A stretch of DNA of 64,000 bases from Cheiracanthium punctorium (GCA_038373885.1 JAWZYV010013186.1:248001-312000); one strand, 5' to 3'; shown: positions 43,239 through 55,198, numbered from the stretch's first letter. Translations and numbers: made by a program. Notes: generated by a model not told the origin, from the letters alone.

Positions 43239-43877
43239 CTGGAGTGACTCCACTCGACTTTCCAAACACTTACGATTAAGATCATGACCAAGCATTTAAA
43301 TAAATTTTAATCGATGAATCATTCAAACATATATACCAAATGGAAGCTCGATCGAATGTACCGTTTAAACGCTAGCGCACTTTCAAGAATTTCTCCCCAT
43401 AGGCCATCATGTAAAAGAAATCTTTGTCGTAGCGCTGTAGAAAAACTATAAGTCCTATAAACATCAAAATCAATACCGGTCTTACAATGGTGGTTTATAA
43501 CATGTATACCCAATTTGAGCTCCATCGAATGTACCGTTTAAACGCTAGCGCACTTTCCAAAATTTTCCTCCATAGGCCATCATGTAAAAGAAATCTTTGC
43601 CGTAGCCCTGTAGAAAAACTGTAAGTCCTATACACACCAAAATCAATACCGGTCTTGCGCCGGTGGTTTATAACATGTATACCCAATTTGAGTTCAATCG
43701 CATGCCCTGTTCAGGAGCTATCGTGTTCACTCACATACACACAAACACACATACACCACGTAAAAATAGCATAAATGAATTCAGAAGACCTCAAAACGTG
43801 TCAATACACCAAAATCTCGAATTCGAATTTTTTCATGATTACAATACTTTCCTTACATGGTACATGTTCGGAAAGTA
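43239..43877 (-). mobile_element. Helentron-like interspersed element, two internal units (639 bp)
   Basis: CTGGAGTGACTCCACTCGAC at the left, TGTTCGGAAAGT at the right (about 43865-43876). Two units (anchors near 43366 and 43538). Confidence 0.72.
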
Positions 43878-44149
43878 ATAATGTCCGTACTGCACGTAGC
43901 ATATACCAGATTGGAACCTCGTGGTAACCCTGTGGAACCACAATGGCGAGTGCGCGAGCTCCCCCTTTTAGGATCCCTATGTAGGAGGTGTTGTAGCAAG
44001 TCGAGACTCCGTTTCCCTTCACTGCAGCGAGATGATCGAGACGGGAGAACGGGTTTTACAGGCGCTGGACGGGAGAGAAAGTTTTTTTTCCCGGTTCGGG
44101 AACTAGAGATGAAGACGGGTTCTCTGTCATTGACGATTGGGTTAGGGCT

Positions 44150-44440
44150 CTTGCAAATTTTCTCCTTCATTGAACAGACTCCTTGTAAACAGATTTTAAA
44201 AAAGGGATTCATGGGGAAAAATAAACTAATTATTATTATTGGATAATCTTGTTTAATAAAAAGAATTGGAAAGCGCATCAAGAGTCTGCTGTTATATGGG
44301 TCTTTAATTTGCACAAACGGAAAAATGTATGATATTTTATCAATGAAGTAACTCTGACTTTTATTGATCTTTTAGCTGAAATTTCGGGCTCGGGCTCCGA
44401 CTTAAATAATATCGCTCAGGATCGAATTGAAAGTCCTCGG
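44150..44440 (-). mobile_element. Fragment of the TAGAGATGAG hAT family
   Basis: Complement of the middle of the 53744 element: AATTTTCTCCTTCATTGAAC, CAGACTCCTTGTAAACAGAT, ATTTCGGGCTCGGGCTCCGA. No intact ends. Confidence 0.55.
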
Positions 44441-45329
44441 GCTTTGAAAAATTGAGACCGAACTGTCTGCCGAACTGTCTGCATAGGGAAAAGGGAATAG
44501 AGATAAACGAGTTTCGAGTTAGAGATTTTAAGCAGTATTAGACTAGGGTGCTTTAACCCGCCCCCCCCCCCCAAAAAAAAAAAAAATCTGGATACGGCAC
44601 TAGTTTTAATGCAGTCAATCAATAAATGTTTTTATTCGCCTTGTGTTGTTTCTATTAAATAAGCGAGGAGGTAAAAGAGGTATCACTTACCTCCTTCAAA
44701 GGCGTAAGTCCGTTTAACTCCTCCGTCATCCCGCTAAATTAGCTGGAACGAAAACTGGAATACACGACATTATTAATTGTATATATTTTAGTTTCGTGCT
44801 CTTGAATGAGTACAATATATTTATTTTCCGTCTAGGTTATACAATATACATTTTAAGAGGAATATCATGTTTACAAAGATTGAATTTTGGCTGGTCGGGA
44901 TGTCGACCGCTTAGCAGCAGCGCATGGAAGAGAGTGACTTGAAAGTACAGCATGCATGCGTTCTTGCCCCCACGGTTGCCAGGGGCCCCATAGCACGTGT
45001 TAAGTAAGGGGCCCTCGTTTGGGTAATTATCACATGCAGATCCATACGTCTACATGTGCGGACCATCGACGCGTGCAGGAGAAACTGGGTCAGGGAAAGA
45101 GTTCGAAAGTTTCATAGTTTTATATTTCCCAACAGTTTCTTTCGTTCGGTGCAGTTTATTTTTTTGCTTGTTTTCCCAACTTATTTTAAGATCTATTGTG
45201 AATTCTGTACTTTTGCGCTATGCTCGACTATTACACTGAGTTTTTGGCCCGTGGCAGAATTTGAGCTTGCGAAATGCAGCATTCGAGAAACGTTTCTGAT
45301 CTACAAAGCCATTCTTATATCAATGCTCC
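44441..45329. other. Intergenic or intronic sequence, remnants only
   Basis: A hAT-like right end (TCTGGATACGGCACTAG) lies near 44587. Otherwise no supported feature. Confidence 0.35.
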
Positions 45330-45692
45330 ATGGAGGCGATATCATTTTATTTGTGAAAACAAACTATGTAATGTTCAAAAGCCATTTTAAACGAATTGGA
45401 ATCGCTGTGTTTCCTTCAAAGCCTGATGTCCGTGACTTCAATAAGACGTCATGTCGATTGCGACAGCTCATTTTGTCACGCAAATGATTCACTTTTTGGA
45501 CTTTCGGAAATAAAATGGAACTAAAAATAGCGAAAAGTCGCTTGAAAATGAGAAAACGGGTGGATTTTCCAGTTTCCTAATGTAGCGCAGATTATTTTCT
45601 TTATACATATTTATGGAAAATTTAAAGCGGATCGCATAAACGGTGTGGATGTTATTGCACCTTTTGTGCTTAGCTTTTTAGAGTCATGGTTG
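45330..45692 (+). repeat. Dispersed repeat D, copy 1 (continues at 47444)
   Basis: Matches 56910-57330: TCAAAGCCTGATGTC, GGAAATAAAATGGAACTAAA, AAAGCGGATCGCATAAACGG. The match resumes at 47444-47525 (AAAAGTTTTTATTTTGCA..., GAGTCAGGGATCAG) after the hAT insertion, so copy 2 is the empty site. Confidence 0.7.
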
Positions 45693-47435
45693 CAGGGTTG
45701 GGGAAAAAAATGGCTTTTTTGGTTCAAACCAGATTTTTGGTTTTTTTTTAAAAATCCTTTTATAATTAGAGGAGAGGAGGTGATTATGGAACACCATTTA
45801 CATTTCTAACTGTAACTTCATAGATTCTTAAATAAAATCCCCCAAAACAGCATGAGTGCATGCTATAATGAATCGTAATGAAATGCCCATTGCAAAGAAA
45901 TACACAATTTATTTTGTAGTTATAGAAAAAAAAATATTTAAAAAAAAAGTTACGAATGGAGTATAATATGGAATAGTCTGGTAATATGGAATAGATGGTT
46001 TAAACCGATGAAAAGCAATTTATATTGCTTCATATAGTTATTGGTTACTATAAAACAAATTTTTATGTTTTGTAGTTTAAATCATTATACTGGAGTCATT
46101 TCTGCTTCGAGTCGATTTAGAAAAGTTGTAGATATAATCTTCTTTCTTTGCTCCGGTACAGTCATGGTCAGCCCACAGAGAACAGATGGATCTTTGAATC
46201 CAAACTTATCGTCGTTGATCTTTAGAGAATTTTTCGTGACAAAATATGCATTCAGCGTCTTTGTTTTCCGGGTCTTTAGTGGATGACATGAAACCCATTA
46301 CAATATTACCCATTATTCCATAATACCCGACACGCCATCTCGGAAAACGAACCTTTAAAACTAATTGGCAAAACACTGTCATCTAAAAAATAACCACAGT
46401 TCAACAAACTGCCATTCTCTTAGTGTACATTATGCGTAACATCCATGTTCAGGTCACGTGTTTACTTAGTAAGTTAAAATGTTTGAAAACTTATCTACAA
46501 AAACTCTTGAAAATCACAGAACACACTTTGTTCTGTAGCGAGTGGTACGGCAACAGAGAGCGGTCAACTCTTACTGCATTGTAAGAAGGGAATCTTTCTT
46601 GAGTTGTTCATGGTATTCCCTTGTGGCAACAGCAACTAACAGAGCCAAAAACTCGGTATAGACTTGTTCCATGTTTACTAACAAATACCTCAGTGACGTC
46701 ACGTAGAGTAACTCTATTGGTTACTTATGCCAACCACTCGTCCCGTAGAACAAGTCCATTGGTCAGTTTTGCCAACCAAGAGGAAGTGTGACGTCACGTG
46801 GAACAAGTCTATTCCATATTTCCCGACTATTCCATAATCACCTCCTCTCCTCTACCTGTTACACACTTAAAATTATTTGTAAAATGTTTAAATAACAATT
46901 AATTTTCCCTCTGAAAGTGATCAAAACAAAGTAAACAAACAATTGTTGCTATACTTATGTGGACACTGAAATCATTCAATTTTAATATTTTATTGAGAGA
47001 TACTATTTTTATATTTAGTATATAATATTATACAATAGTAATTGTTTACTACTTTTTACATGGAATCTTGCACTTAGATTCATCAGTAATAATGGTGATA
47101 AGTTGTTCGAAATGATATTTTTAAGATTTAAAAATAAGTTGTTAAAGCAAAAACTTCTATTTTAGAAACAAATTGAAAAGGCAGCCTATAATTCAAGTAT
47201 AATTAATAATTTTTAATAATGATAAAACAATAAGGTATCTATCAGATTTATTTAAAAACTTATTGTTGGTACTTATAAGGATAATTTTAAAAGATATCGG
47301 AAGGTATTCTATCTGTAGTATTCGGAATTTTAAATTATTCTTTAAAAAAAAAAAATCTTTTTTTTTTTGTTTGTTTTTTTTTGAGAAAGAAAACCATTTG
47401 GTTTAAACCAGTCGGTTTAAACCATGCAAACCATG
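45693..47435. mobile_element. hAT-type element in repeat D (1743 bp), with a nested TA element
   Basis: Ends CAGGGTTGGGGAAAAAAATG and AACCATGCAAACCATG, with GGTTCAAACC / GGTTTAAACC subterminal blocks. Perfect duplication CATGGTTG (45685-45692, 47436-47443). Confidence 0.8.
45769..46852. mobile_element. TA-flanked element with perfect 23-bp inverted ends, nested (1084 bp)
   Basis: Ends GAGGAGAGGAGGTGATTATG and its complement, TA on each side. Interior repeats of TATGGAATAGWYYGGTAATA type near both ends. Carries TGACGTCA at 46694 and 46789. No transposase frame. Confidence 0.8.
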
Positions 47436-47724
47436 CATGGTTGTAAAAGTTTTTATTTTGCAATGGTTGGCCGGGTTTATTACAGAATCAGCGAGTCAGG
47501 GATCAGAGCAACTACATAGTAGATACAGTACGTTCATAGTCTTTCATGTTTCATTTTGTTGGAAAAATATATCATCCTTATCGATACCTCGACTCCTCGT
47601 CTTTCTTAAGAAAGTAATTAAGAAATTTAAAAAAAAATGAACATTTGATGAAAATATATTTTGAAGTCGTTGAAATAAAACTCAAATGTCACAATCCCGG
47701 GGTAGCATTAATGAAAACAAAAAT

Positions 47725-48517
47725 AGAATTGATGAATGCAGAATACATCAAAGCATGTCAATACATCAAAAGCTCAAAGTCTAATTTTTTCATGATTTAC
47801 AACGTTTTCCGTACAAGGTCCATGTACGGAAAGTGAAAATCAGCCCATTACTCTAATATCTTTCTAAGAGCGCAACATCATTTCCAAACACTTGCAGAGA
47901 AAAATCACAGGCGTACAAGACTATCGAGCGATAGAAGTTTTAAAAATACCACCGCCTTTCACGCGCGTGCAATACTATCTAACGAGTGCCGTGTGTCGTA
48001 CTTAATCTCGTAAGAGCTTTGCTGGAACAAAAGGAAACGTCTAAATATAGACCCGTTTTTAATTGAAGAAGCACCTACGCTTACGCCGAAATACAAGAAG
48101 TCACGGGTATCGAATTAAATTCCGTCCTTTTCTTCGACGCCCCCCCCCCGACCCCCAACTCTGCCCCATAAATCAGCGGAGGAGAGAGGGGCGTACACAT
48201 ATTCTCTCCCACACAATTTTTTCTCTGGAACATATTGATCTTTCAGAAAAGAACGCCCGTGCCGACATCAATTAAACGATTGCTTACCTTTTCTCTTACC
48301 TTTTTATAATAAATCGGGATTGATGTTTTCGTGGCTTTCTTCAGAACGGAGCAGTTGGGAAACTCAAGAGTGCCCGTGTCGTTCTTGGGCATTTTTCTAA
48401 GTGGTGCTAAGTACAAAAATGCTCCCTTCCCCCTACTCCTCCCACACACGCAGCTAGTAAAGTTTTCAGAGGGATGAAACGAGGATTTCAATTTCAGTAA
48501 TATATGGACACTCAAAT
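47725..48517 (+). repeat. Segmental duplicate, copy 1 (uninterrupted)
   Basis: Aligns with 49635-50752: ATTACTCTAATATCT, GACTATCGAGCGATAGAAGT, AATCTCGTAAGAGCTTTGC, GAAGAAGCACCTACGC. The left part contains a diverged Helentron-like right end (ATGTACGGAAAGTG). It lacks the insertions present in copy 2. Confidence 0.85.
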
Positions 48518-48733
48518 GTACGATTGGTCAGGGTTATGATTTTGCCCAACCCGAAAAAGCCAATTACATAGTCAATATATTTCTTAATATCAGTACACCA
48601 CTTGTAAATTTTATAAACAACCCCCCACCCCAGAGCCTGATTATCACACGGGCATGCTGGGCAATAGCCCGGGGCCCCGGAAAAATTGCCCCCCAAATCT
48701 CCCGATTTATTGTTATGATTTATTACATATATA

Positions 48734-48890
48734 CAGAGGCGTAGCCAAGGGGGGTCATAACCCCCCCCATGAGGAATTTTTTGCCATACAAAATGTATAT
48801 TCTTCACTACATTATCACACACACGTATACATATATATGAGTTGCAGTAGTCATAACCCCCCCCCCATGAAAAATTTCTGGCTACGCCCC

Positions 48891-48892
<2 letters not shown>
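48734..48892. mobile_element. hAT-type MITE, CAGTGGCGTAGCC family (159 bp)
   Basis: Ends CAGAGGCGTAGCCAAGG and TTTCTGGCTACGCCCCTG. Perfect duplication CATATATA (48726-48733, 48893-48900). Confidence 0.88.

Positions 48893-48894
<2 letters not shown>

Positions 48895-48924
<30 letters not shown>
48895..48924. repeat. (TA)n microsatellite
   Basis: About 15 TA units between two hAT MITEs. The flanking target duplications are made of the same repeat. Confidence 0.9.
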
Positions 48925-48927
<3 letters not shown>

Positions 48928-49173
48928 TGGCGGATCCAGAAATTTTTTTTGGGAGGGGCTAAAATTTTTAAAATGCTTATTTCACCCAATTAAAATGTAC
49001 AATAAATTAAAATTTTAGTCTAAACCAATGTATTAGGCTTTTGGGAGGGGCTAAGTAATAAAATAGGATCATTTTAGCTATTTAAAATGTATAATAAAGC
49101 AGAATGTTACCCTTGAGCAATTTCTTTTGGGGGGGGCTGAAGCCCCCTAGCCCCTCCCCTGGATCCGCTACTG
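48925..49173. mobile_element. hAT-type MITE, CAGTGGCGGATCCAG family (249 bp)
   Basis: Ends CAGTGGCGGATCCAGAAATT and CTGGATCCGCTACTG, duplication TATATATA. Interior TTTTAGTCTAAACCAATGTA as in the copies at 7408 and 62391. Confidence 0.85.
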
Positions 49174-49187
49174 TATATATATATAAC

Positions 49188-49624
49188 AAGCATTTAAATA
49201 AATTTTAATCGATGAATAATTCAGCAAAAATTCTTAGTTTTTTTCAATTTGAGCTCAATCGAATGGACCGTTTAAACGCTAGCGCCCTTTCAAGAATTTC
49301 CCCCATAGGCCATACTGTAAAAGAAATCTTTGTCGTAGGCCTGTAGACGGCCTGTCATAGGCCTGTAAGTCCTATACACATCCAAATCAATACCAGTCTT
49401 GCGACGGCGGTTTATAACCTATAGACCCAATTGGAACTCAATCGAATGTCCTGTTTAGGAGCTATCGTGTTCACTCACATGCACACGAACACACACACAT
49501 ACATCTCGTAAAAGTAGTATCCATGAATTCAGAAGACCTTAAAACGTGTCCATACACCAAAATCCCGAAGTCGAATTTTTTCATGATGACAATACTTTCC
49601 TTACACGTTGCATTTTCGGAAAGT
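49188..49624 (-). mobile_element. Helentron-like interspersed element, hairpin end lost
   Basis: Starts within AAGCATTTAAATAAATTTTA, has one internal unit with an extra GTAGACGGCCTGTCATAGGC piece, and ends TTTTCGGAAAGT at 49624. Confidence 0.65.
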
Positions 49625-49820
49625 AAAAATAGCAATAATGAATGTAAAAGCCTTCAAAGCGTGTCAATACATCAAAATCTCAATCAAGTCGAATTTTTTC
49701 GTGATTACAACGTTTTCCTTGCATGGTCCGCGTTCTGTAAGTGAAAACTAGCCCATTACTCTAATATCTATCTAAGAGCGCAACGTAATTTTCAAACACT
49801 TGCAGAGAAAAATCATAGGC

Positions 49821-49987
49821 CAGGGCCGGCCCAAGGGGGGTGCGAATGTAGGCGATCGCCTAAGGCCCCGCGCTTATGGAGGCCCCGCTCATGGGCCATT
49901 TTATTGCTATCTCATAAGACATGATAGAGAAGAGGCCCCGCTCTTGCACTTCGCCTGGGGCCCCGCACGCCCCTCGGGCCGTCTCTG
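49821..49987. mobile_element. hAT-like MITE with CAGGGCCGGCCC ends (167 bp)
   Basis: Ends CAGGGCCGGCCCAAGG and CTCGGGCCGTCTCTG, flanked by CATAGGC on both sides (49814-49820, 49988-49994). Copy 1 reads ATCACAGGCGTAC across the site with no insertion. Interior GGCCCCGC repeats. Confidence 0.8.
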
Positions 49988-50393
49988 CATAGGCGTACAA
50001 GACTATCGAGCGATAGAAGTTTTAAAAATACCACCGCCTTTCACGTGCGTGCAATACTATCTAACGAGTGCCGTGTGTCGTACTTAATCTCGTAAGAGCT
50101 TTGCTGGAACAAAAGGAAACGTCTAAATATAGACCCCGTTTTTAATTGAAGAAGCACCTACGCTTACGCCGAAATACAAGAAGTCACGGGTACCGAATTA
50201 AATTCCGCCCTTTCCTTCGACGCCCCTCCCCTACCCCCTGCCCTATAAATCAGCGGAGGGAGAGGGGCGTGCACATATTTTCTCCCACACAATTTTTTCT
50301 CTGGAACATATTGATCTTTCTGAAAAGAACGCCCGTGTCCGACATTAATTAAACGATGGCTTGCCTTTTCTCTTACCTTTTATAATAAAACGG

Positions 50394-50546
50394 CAGGGGT
50401 CGCAAATTGCGAAAATAAAATTAATTTGGCGAAAGAAAATACGTTTTGGCGAAAATATTGACAGTTGCTTTTCTTAATGATGTCCAGAAAAATCTAATTT
50501 GGCGAATGAATTGGCGAAATGTTGAAAAGAGCCAGCGCAACCCCTG
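50394..50546. mobile_element. hAT-like MITE with CAGGGGTCGC ends (153 bp)
   Basis: Ends CAGGGGTCGCAAATTGCG and CCAGCGCAACCCCTG. Flanks TAAAACGG and AAACCGGG are an imperfect duplication. Copy 1 of the duplicate has AATAAATCGGGATTG here, without the insertion. TTTGGCGAA is repeated inside. Confidence 0.75.
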
Positions 50547-50752
50547 AAACCGGGATGGGTGTTTTCGCGGTTTCTTCAGAACGGAGCAGTTGGGTATGAA
50601 AAACAAACTAGGGGTGAGTCTTGGGTATGTTTCTAAGTGGTAAAAATATCAATAAAAAGTTCAAAATGCTACCCCACACACACGTAGCTAGAAAAGTTTT
50701 CCGAAATATAAAACGAGGATTTCGACTTCGATACTATAAGGACACTCAAATA

Positions 50753-51588
50753 CAGTGGCGCAGAGAGGAAGGGGGAGCAGGGGAAAAATCCCCTGGGCCT
50801 TAGCTTGTGAAGGGGCCCCCCTTTTGCTGTTTATATGATACTTAATTGTGTGTTGTCAATTTTGTAAAATAAAAAAGTCCAAATTTAGATTATCCGTATG
50901 CTTCAAATTAATTTTCGAGTGAAATTACAAAAAGCCAGCTAGAGCAAAAACCATCCACAATTGGCAAAAACGAGAAGTGTTTCTGATTGAGTTTTTTTTT
51001 TTTTTTTTGCAAGAAAGGTATAGAGATTGACGGTATTATTCAACGGTTTGCCATGACTAAAAGTAGAAAAGATTTATTTAACAAGAAATTGTTTTTTTTT
51101 TTTTTCGAGACACATTGTTAAATAGTGGAAGAAAGGGTTTAGCCAGAGGAGAGACTATGGGGATCAACCAACATCCGAAATTTTGAAATTTCCACTTTTT
51201 TGACCTTATGAAATTTTTTTGCTGCCTGCTTGCATGGAAGTATGAATAAAAATATTATTTGTTTCAATACTGAGGAAACATGCCATGCAAAAATGTTAAC
51301 GTTGCAAATACTGTTTCTCTATGGAGGTGACGAAACCTTCCAAACAAAATGTTGGTATTTTTTAGAGAATGGATGTTTATTAAAGAATAATACTCTTTTA
51401 AATTAATAATTTTAATTCTATTAATTAATTGCCAATTACTATTAATTTAAAGTTTCTTTAAATGATTAATAATTTTAATAAGGAATAAATGATTGATCTA
51501 ATACGACATCAAAGGGATTTCTGGATAGCAAAGGGACCCCAGATAAGATTTTATCCCCGGGGCCCCGACTTGGCTTTCTGCGCCTCTG
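50753..51588. mobile_element. hAT-type element, CAGTGGCGCAGAGAGG ends (836 bp)
   Basis: Ends CAGTGGCGCAGAGAGG and TTTCTGCGCCTCTG. Perfect duplication CTCAAATA (50745-50752, 51589-51596). GGGGCCCC blocks near both ends. No transposase. Confidence 0.88.
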
Positions 51589-51667
51589 CTCAAATAGTAT
51601 ACAGTGTGCTCCGAAACTCGTTAGCGAAAATTGAAGGAGTGGCAGAGGGAACGAATACGGTTATGAA

Positions 51668-52351
51668 TAAGGTGACCATACGTCCCGTTTTTAGGTGGCC
51701 TGTCTCGTTGTCCCCAAGCACAGCTTCGGGACAACGTTATGTCCCGTTTTTAGAAAATTTCCCCTGCAATGTCCCGTTTTTAGAAAGAGAGCAACCCACG
51801 GTAACGATTTCAATAAAGGCCGCTCAAAATCTAAAATCATCTAACCTTCCTCCCTCCTCTCTCGAGACACAAAGAAAATGATGGGGGGGAATGCCTTGTT
51901 TATATGTTTGTTCGTTTAATGTTCTTTTTTGTCAACTATATCAATTTATTTCTTTTTTTAAAGTCATGTTCCTTTTCCCGTTTCACTCTAGTTTTCTAAG
52001 AATTTTTTTCCTTCCGAATGACCACTTCCTTTTTTTCTGTTTGTCCTTTTGTTTAAATTTCTCGTTTTCCTACCTTCCTGCTTTGTGTCGGAGGGTGTTT
52101 TTGAAGCCGAAGAAGGGCCTACCTCTTGTATCACCCGAAACGTAACGTCTTGCACTATTTGTTATAGTATATGTGTGTTTTAGCAAAGTTTTTTTTTAAA
52201 TTTTATTATGATATGAACATGAACACAAGCTTTTATGAGCGTTTTCTTAACCACTAAAAGATACCCAGACCTGTGAATTCAGTCTCCCTACAATACTACC
52301 TTAAAAACAGTAGATGTCCTGTTTTCAAGAAAAAAATAAATGGTCACGTTA
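51668..52351. mobile_element. hAT-type element with TAAGGTGACCATACGTCC end (684 bp)
   Basis: Ends TAAGGTGACCATACGTCC and TAAATGGTCACGTTA. Perfect duplication GTTATGAA (51660-51667, 52352-52359). CGTCCCGTTTTTAG is repeated several times near the left end. It contains a degenerate hammerhead-like piece. Confidence 0.82.
52084..52200 (+). ncRNA. Degenerate hammerhead-like Penelope tail
   Basis: CCGAAGA, a GGG/CCC hairpin, then GAAACGTAACGTC: mini stem III ACG/CGT with a TAA loop and cleavage triplet GTC. It is followed by TATATGTGTGTTTTAGCAAA, echoing the outer arms of the elements at 2161 and 26621. The conserved U of CUGANGA is C, so it is probably inactive. Confidence 0.35.
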
Positions 52352-53020
52352 GTTATGAATCACATAGCAATGTACGGTTGGAAAGGCCGTCCTCGTGTAA
52401 CCGTTCCTGCTAACCCCTTAGGCCCTGACTTCCTAATATTAGAACACATCTTTTCAGGACTCTCTATTCCTCATTTTCGAGAATTTTAACACCAAAACCT
52501 AGAGTCCTACTAATAATACATGCAAGAATAGTACAGAGTTATAACTTTTTGCTCTGTAGATGTTAGAAAATCTCCAGTAGAGAAAATTATGGACGTGTCA
52601 AGCCATTGGAAGCCGAAAGTTGATTTTATCTTTATGAATGACTGTATGCATGCAAACAGCACGAGCTGGCTCCATGCATGGAAACGTATTGTAGATGCCC
52701 CATTTGGTGATAAGTAGCCAAGCTTGTCGACTTCTAACGCGATTTCCAGGGAGGCACACCACCGTCGTCGGACCATTAGCGAATTATATAGTAGGATGAT
52801 ATCTCAGTTATGTAGTGATTAGTACACCCCAAGTGCCGTCTAGTTAAAGCAATGAACATTAAATTTGGTGCAACTAACTAGATGGGCACGGATGCCCATC
52901 TAGTTAAATAATGTTACAATGGAAGTCCATGTAACATCGATTTAATGGTCGTAACAAAGTAAATGCTGTCTGTCTCAAATGTCCAACATGTACTATTGTA
53001 CTGGCCTATTTAATGTCCTA

Positions 53021-53250
53021 CGAGGCCCCGCCATGGCCGAGTGGATAAGACATTGAACATGGTAGACGGCTGAAGTATGAGGAAACCGCGTTCGGGCCCA
53101 CCGCACGGTTGTGCATCTTACGGTCTTGAGTTTGGGTCCTTTATCTCCCAATGTAACGAGAATACACGTTAGAATCTCTTAGAAAGTCCTCCGACCAAGG
53201 CAATCCGCCCGGAGGCAGATACCCTTTGTGTGTAGGTTTGACTTTAAACG
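53021..53250 (+). mobile_element. tRNA-derived SINE (Leu/Ser-type A box)
   Basis: A box TGGCCGAGTGGATAAGAC and B box GTTCGGGCCCACC are good pol III promoter elements, followed by the family body (CTTACGGTCTTGAGTTTGGG, AATACACGTTAGAATCTC). Same family as 14236. Target duplication not seen. Confidence 0.7.
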
Positions 53251-53743
53251 AAAACATATTAACCAAAATCTTCAGAACAAAACTAAATGACTAAGCATAA
53301 ACCTATTTAATTGAAAAGGCTCTATTTTACCTCCTTTTCTCACGAAATGCAAGAATTTTTGGTTTCAAATCCAATTCCCTATTCTTCTCCTCCTGCATAA
53401 ATCAGAAGGGCCTATAAATAAATGTATTTTACTCCCACGTATTCTTCTCCCCCAGCGAGAAAGCATTCCGATGTAAATACGTCTCCAATTTCCAGGAATA
53501 GTTTTTTTTTTTTTGTAAATTCTTTCTTCCACGGTGCCTAAGGGGGGAAAATGAACGATTTTAACCCAGCCAGGATCCATCGATCGCGTATATAAATCCG
53601 CAGGCATTTGAAGCCGATGATACCTTCACACATACAGTTTGACTTGAATGCGTCTGTAAATTTGCTTCCGTAGTGCGAGGACAATTCAGAAAACGGGTGA
53701 TAACGAAATCGAAGGATACAGTTGGATGTTTCCAGCTACATAT

Positions 53744-54135
53744 TAGAGATGAGTTCGGGCTCATTTTTTGAAGGCCGAGCCCGCCCGAGCCCGAAGACTT
53801 TTAATCCGAACCCGCCCGAGCCCGAACAATATTATTAAACTTGGAGCCCGAGCCCGAAATTTCAGCTAAAGACAAATAAAATTAACTACTTCATTAATAG
53901 GATACAATAATTTTTGGAGCTTCACACACCTTCTAGTCCCCCGTGCCGCCATTTTTTGAAATAAGTACGTCTATTTATCCCATGAATGACTTTTAAAAAT
54001 CTGTTTCAAGGAGTATGTTCAACAAAGGAGAAATTTTTCACGAGCCCGAGCCCGCCCGAGCCCGAACGCAATCGTGAATAACAGAGCCCGAGCCCGAGTT
54101 GGGCCCGGGCTCGGGCTGAGCCCGTCTCATCTCTA
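53744..54135. mobile_element. hAT-type MITE with TAGAGATGAG ends (392 bp)
   Basis: Ends TAGAGATGAGTTCGGGCTC and GAGCCCGTCTCATCTCTA. Perfect duplication CTACATAT (53736-53743, 54136-54143). Interior is a degenerate GAGCCCGCCC array. Copy 2 of repeat C has the empty site. Confidence 0.9.
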
Positions 54136-54156
54136 CTACATATCCATCATCTACAT

Positions 54157-55132
54157 CAGGGCCTGATTACTGAAAAGGCTCGTGAAGCTTGAGCTTCCTC
54201 TCAGAACTTGAAGAGAGGCCTGAAAATGACTGAAAAACTGTGATAAAAATTCAAAATTTTATTTTTAAATGATCTTTTAAGTTATTGTAAACATTTTTAA
54301 TGAAGAGAAGTGGTGCTTTTCAGAAGTCTTGATACTTCATGTCGCAACATTTCTAAATGGGTTGTTTGCGATGTCTTTGCCTGGGACATCTACTGTGGTT
54401 GAGAGTTTTTTTCTGTTATGGGGAATATTTGGCCGGTAGAAAGGGGTAGACTTTTAATATGTAATGTTAAACACATGGGCACCGGAAGAATTTTTCCCAG
54501 AGGGGGGCAAAGACTACTCTAGGGGGGCAAAGACTACTCAAGAGGTGGCAAAGACTACTTCAACGTGTGGTTACCATGTTGGAAAGAGCAAAAAAGCAAG
54601 GGAAAACACTGCATACAAAAATCCAGGGGGTCATTGCCCCCCCCCTTGCCCTATGCTGCCGGCGTCCATGGTTAAACATTTTCTAAATGTCAAAATTAAT
54701 TCTCAACTTCTGTCTTGTGATTTTTATGATGCCATCCAAACAAACAAAGAATTTCTGAAAAAAGCCATGCCTCATGAAAAATAGGACTCAATTAATAAAG
54801 TTTAATGTTCCAGTAAGGTAATGAAATGTTTTTAGTTATTTGTTAATGTTTAAAGTAATTTCAAAAATACTGTAAAATCTCGTTACAATGAACTAAACTA
54901 TTATGAAGATGAATGAATAAAATATTTTTATCAAAGGAAATTTTCAAATGAATGAATAAAATGCTTCTTTCAAAGGAAATCATTAGAACTAATTAAATCG
55001 ATGAGATTTCTTTTTTATGAATAAAATATTTTTATGAAAGAAAATCATTAAAACTTTACTTTTCCCAAACAAAAAGGGGATGAGGGGCCCTAAATGAGAC
55101 TGAGCTTCACTTCAGAGGTTAATCGGGCCCTG
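54157..55132. mobile_element. hAT-type element with CAGGGCCTGATTA ends (976 bp)
   Basis: Ends CAGGGCCTGATTA and TAATCGGGCCCTG. Perfect duplication ATCTACAT (54149-54156, 55133-55140). Inside is a GGGGGCAAAGACTACT triplet at about 54505-54560 and three ATGAATAAAAT blocks at 54910-55030. Confidence 0.9.
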
Positions 55133-55198
55133 ATCTACATCCAAAATTGAATGACACCACTCGATAACTAAAAGATCCAAGAATTCGCTACGTTGAGT

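Larger units (their letters stand above)
49635..50752 (+). repeat. Segmental duplicate, copy 2 (with insertions)
   Basis: Direct copy of 47725-48517, about 2 kb downstream. Interrupted by elements at 49821-49987 and 50394-50546, and cut at its right edge by the element at 50753. Confidence 0.85.

Noticed and set aside
43853..44314. 153-aa minus-strand and overlapping 129-aa plus-strand frames
   Set aside because: Both read through a transposon end and a hAT fragment. No domain and no matching splice or start context.
45056..45487. 143-aa open frame
   Set aside because: Partly overlaps repeat D, whose second copy does not keep the frame. No recognisable domain.
53031..53105. Functional tRNA-Leu/Ser gene
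   Set aside because: Boxes are good but the cloverleaf cannot be completed, and the downstream body is shared with two other SINE copies.
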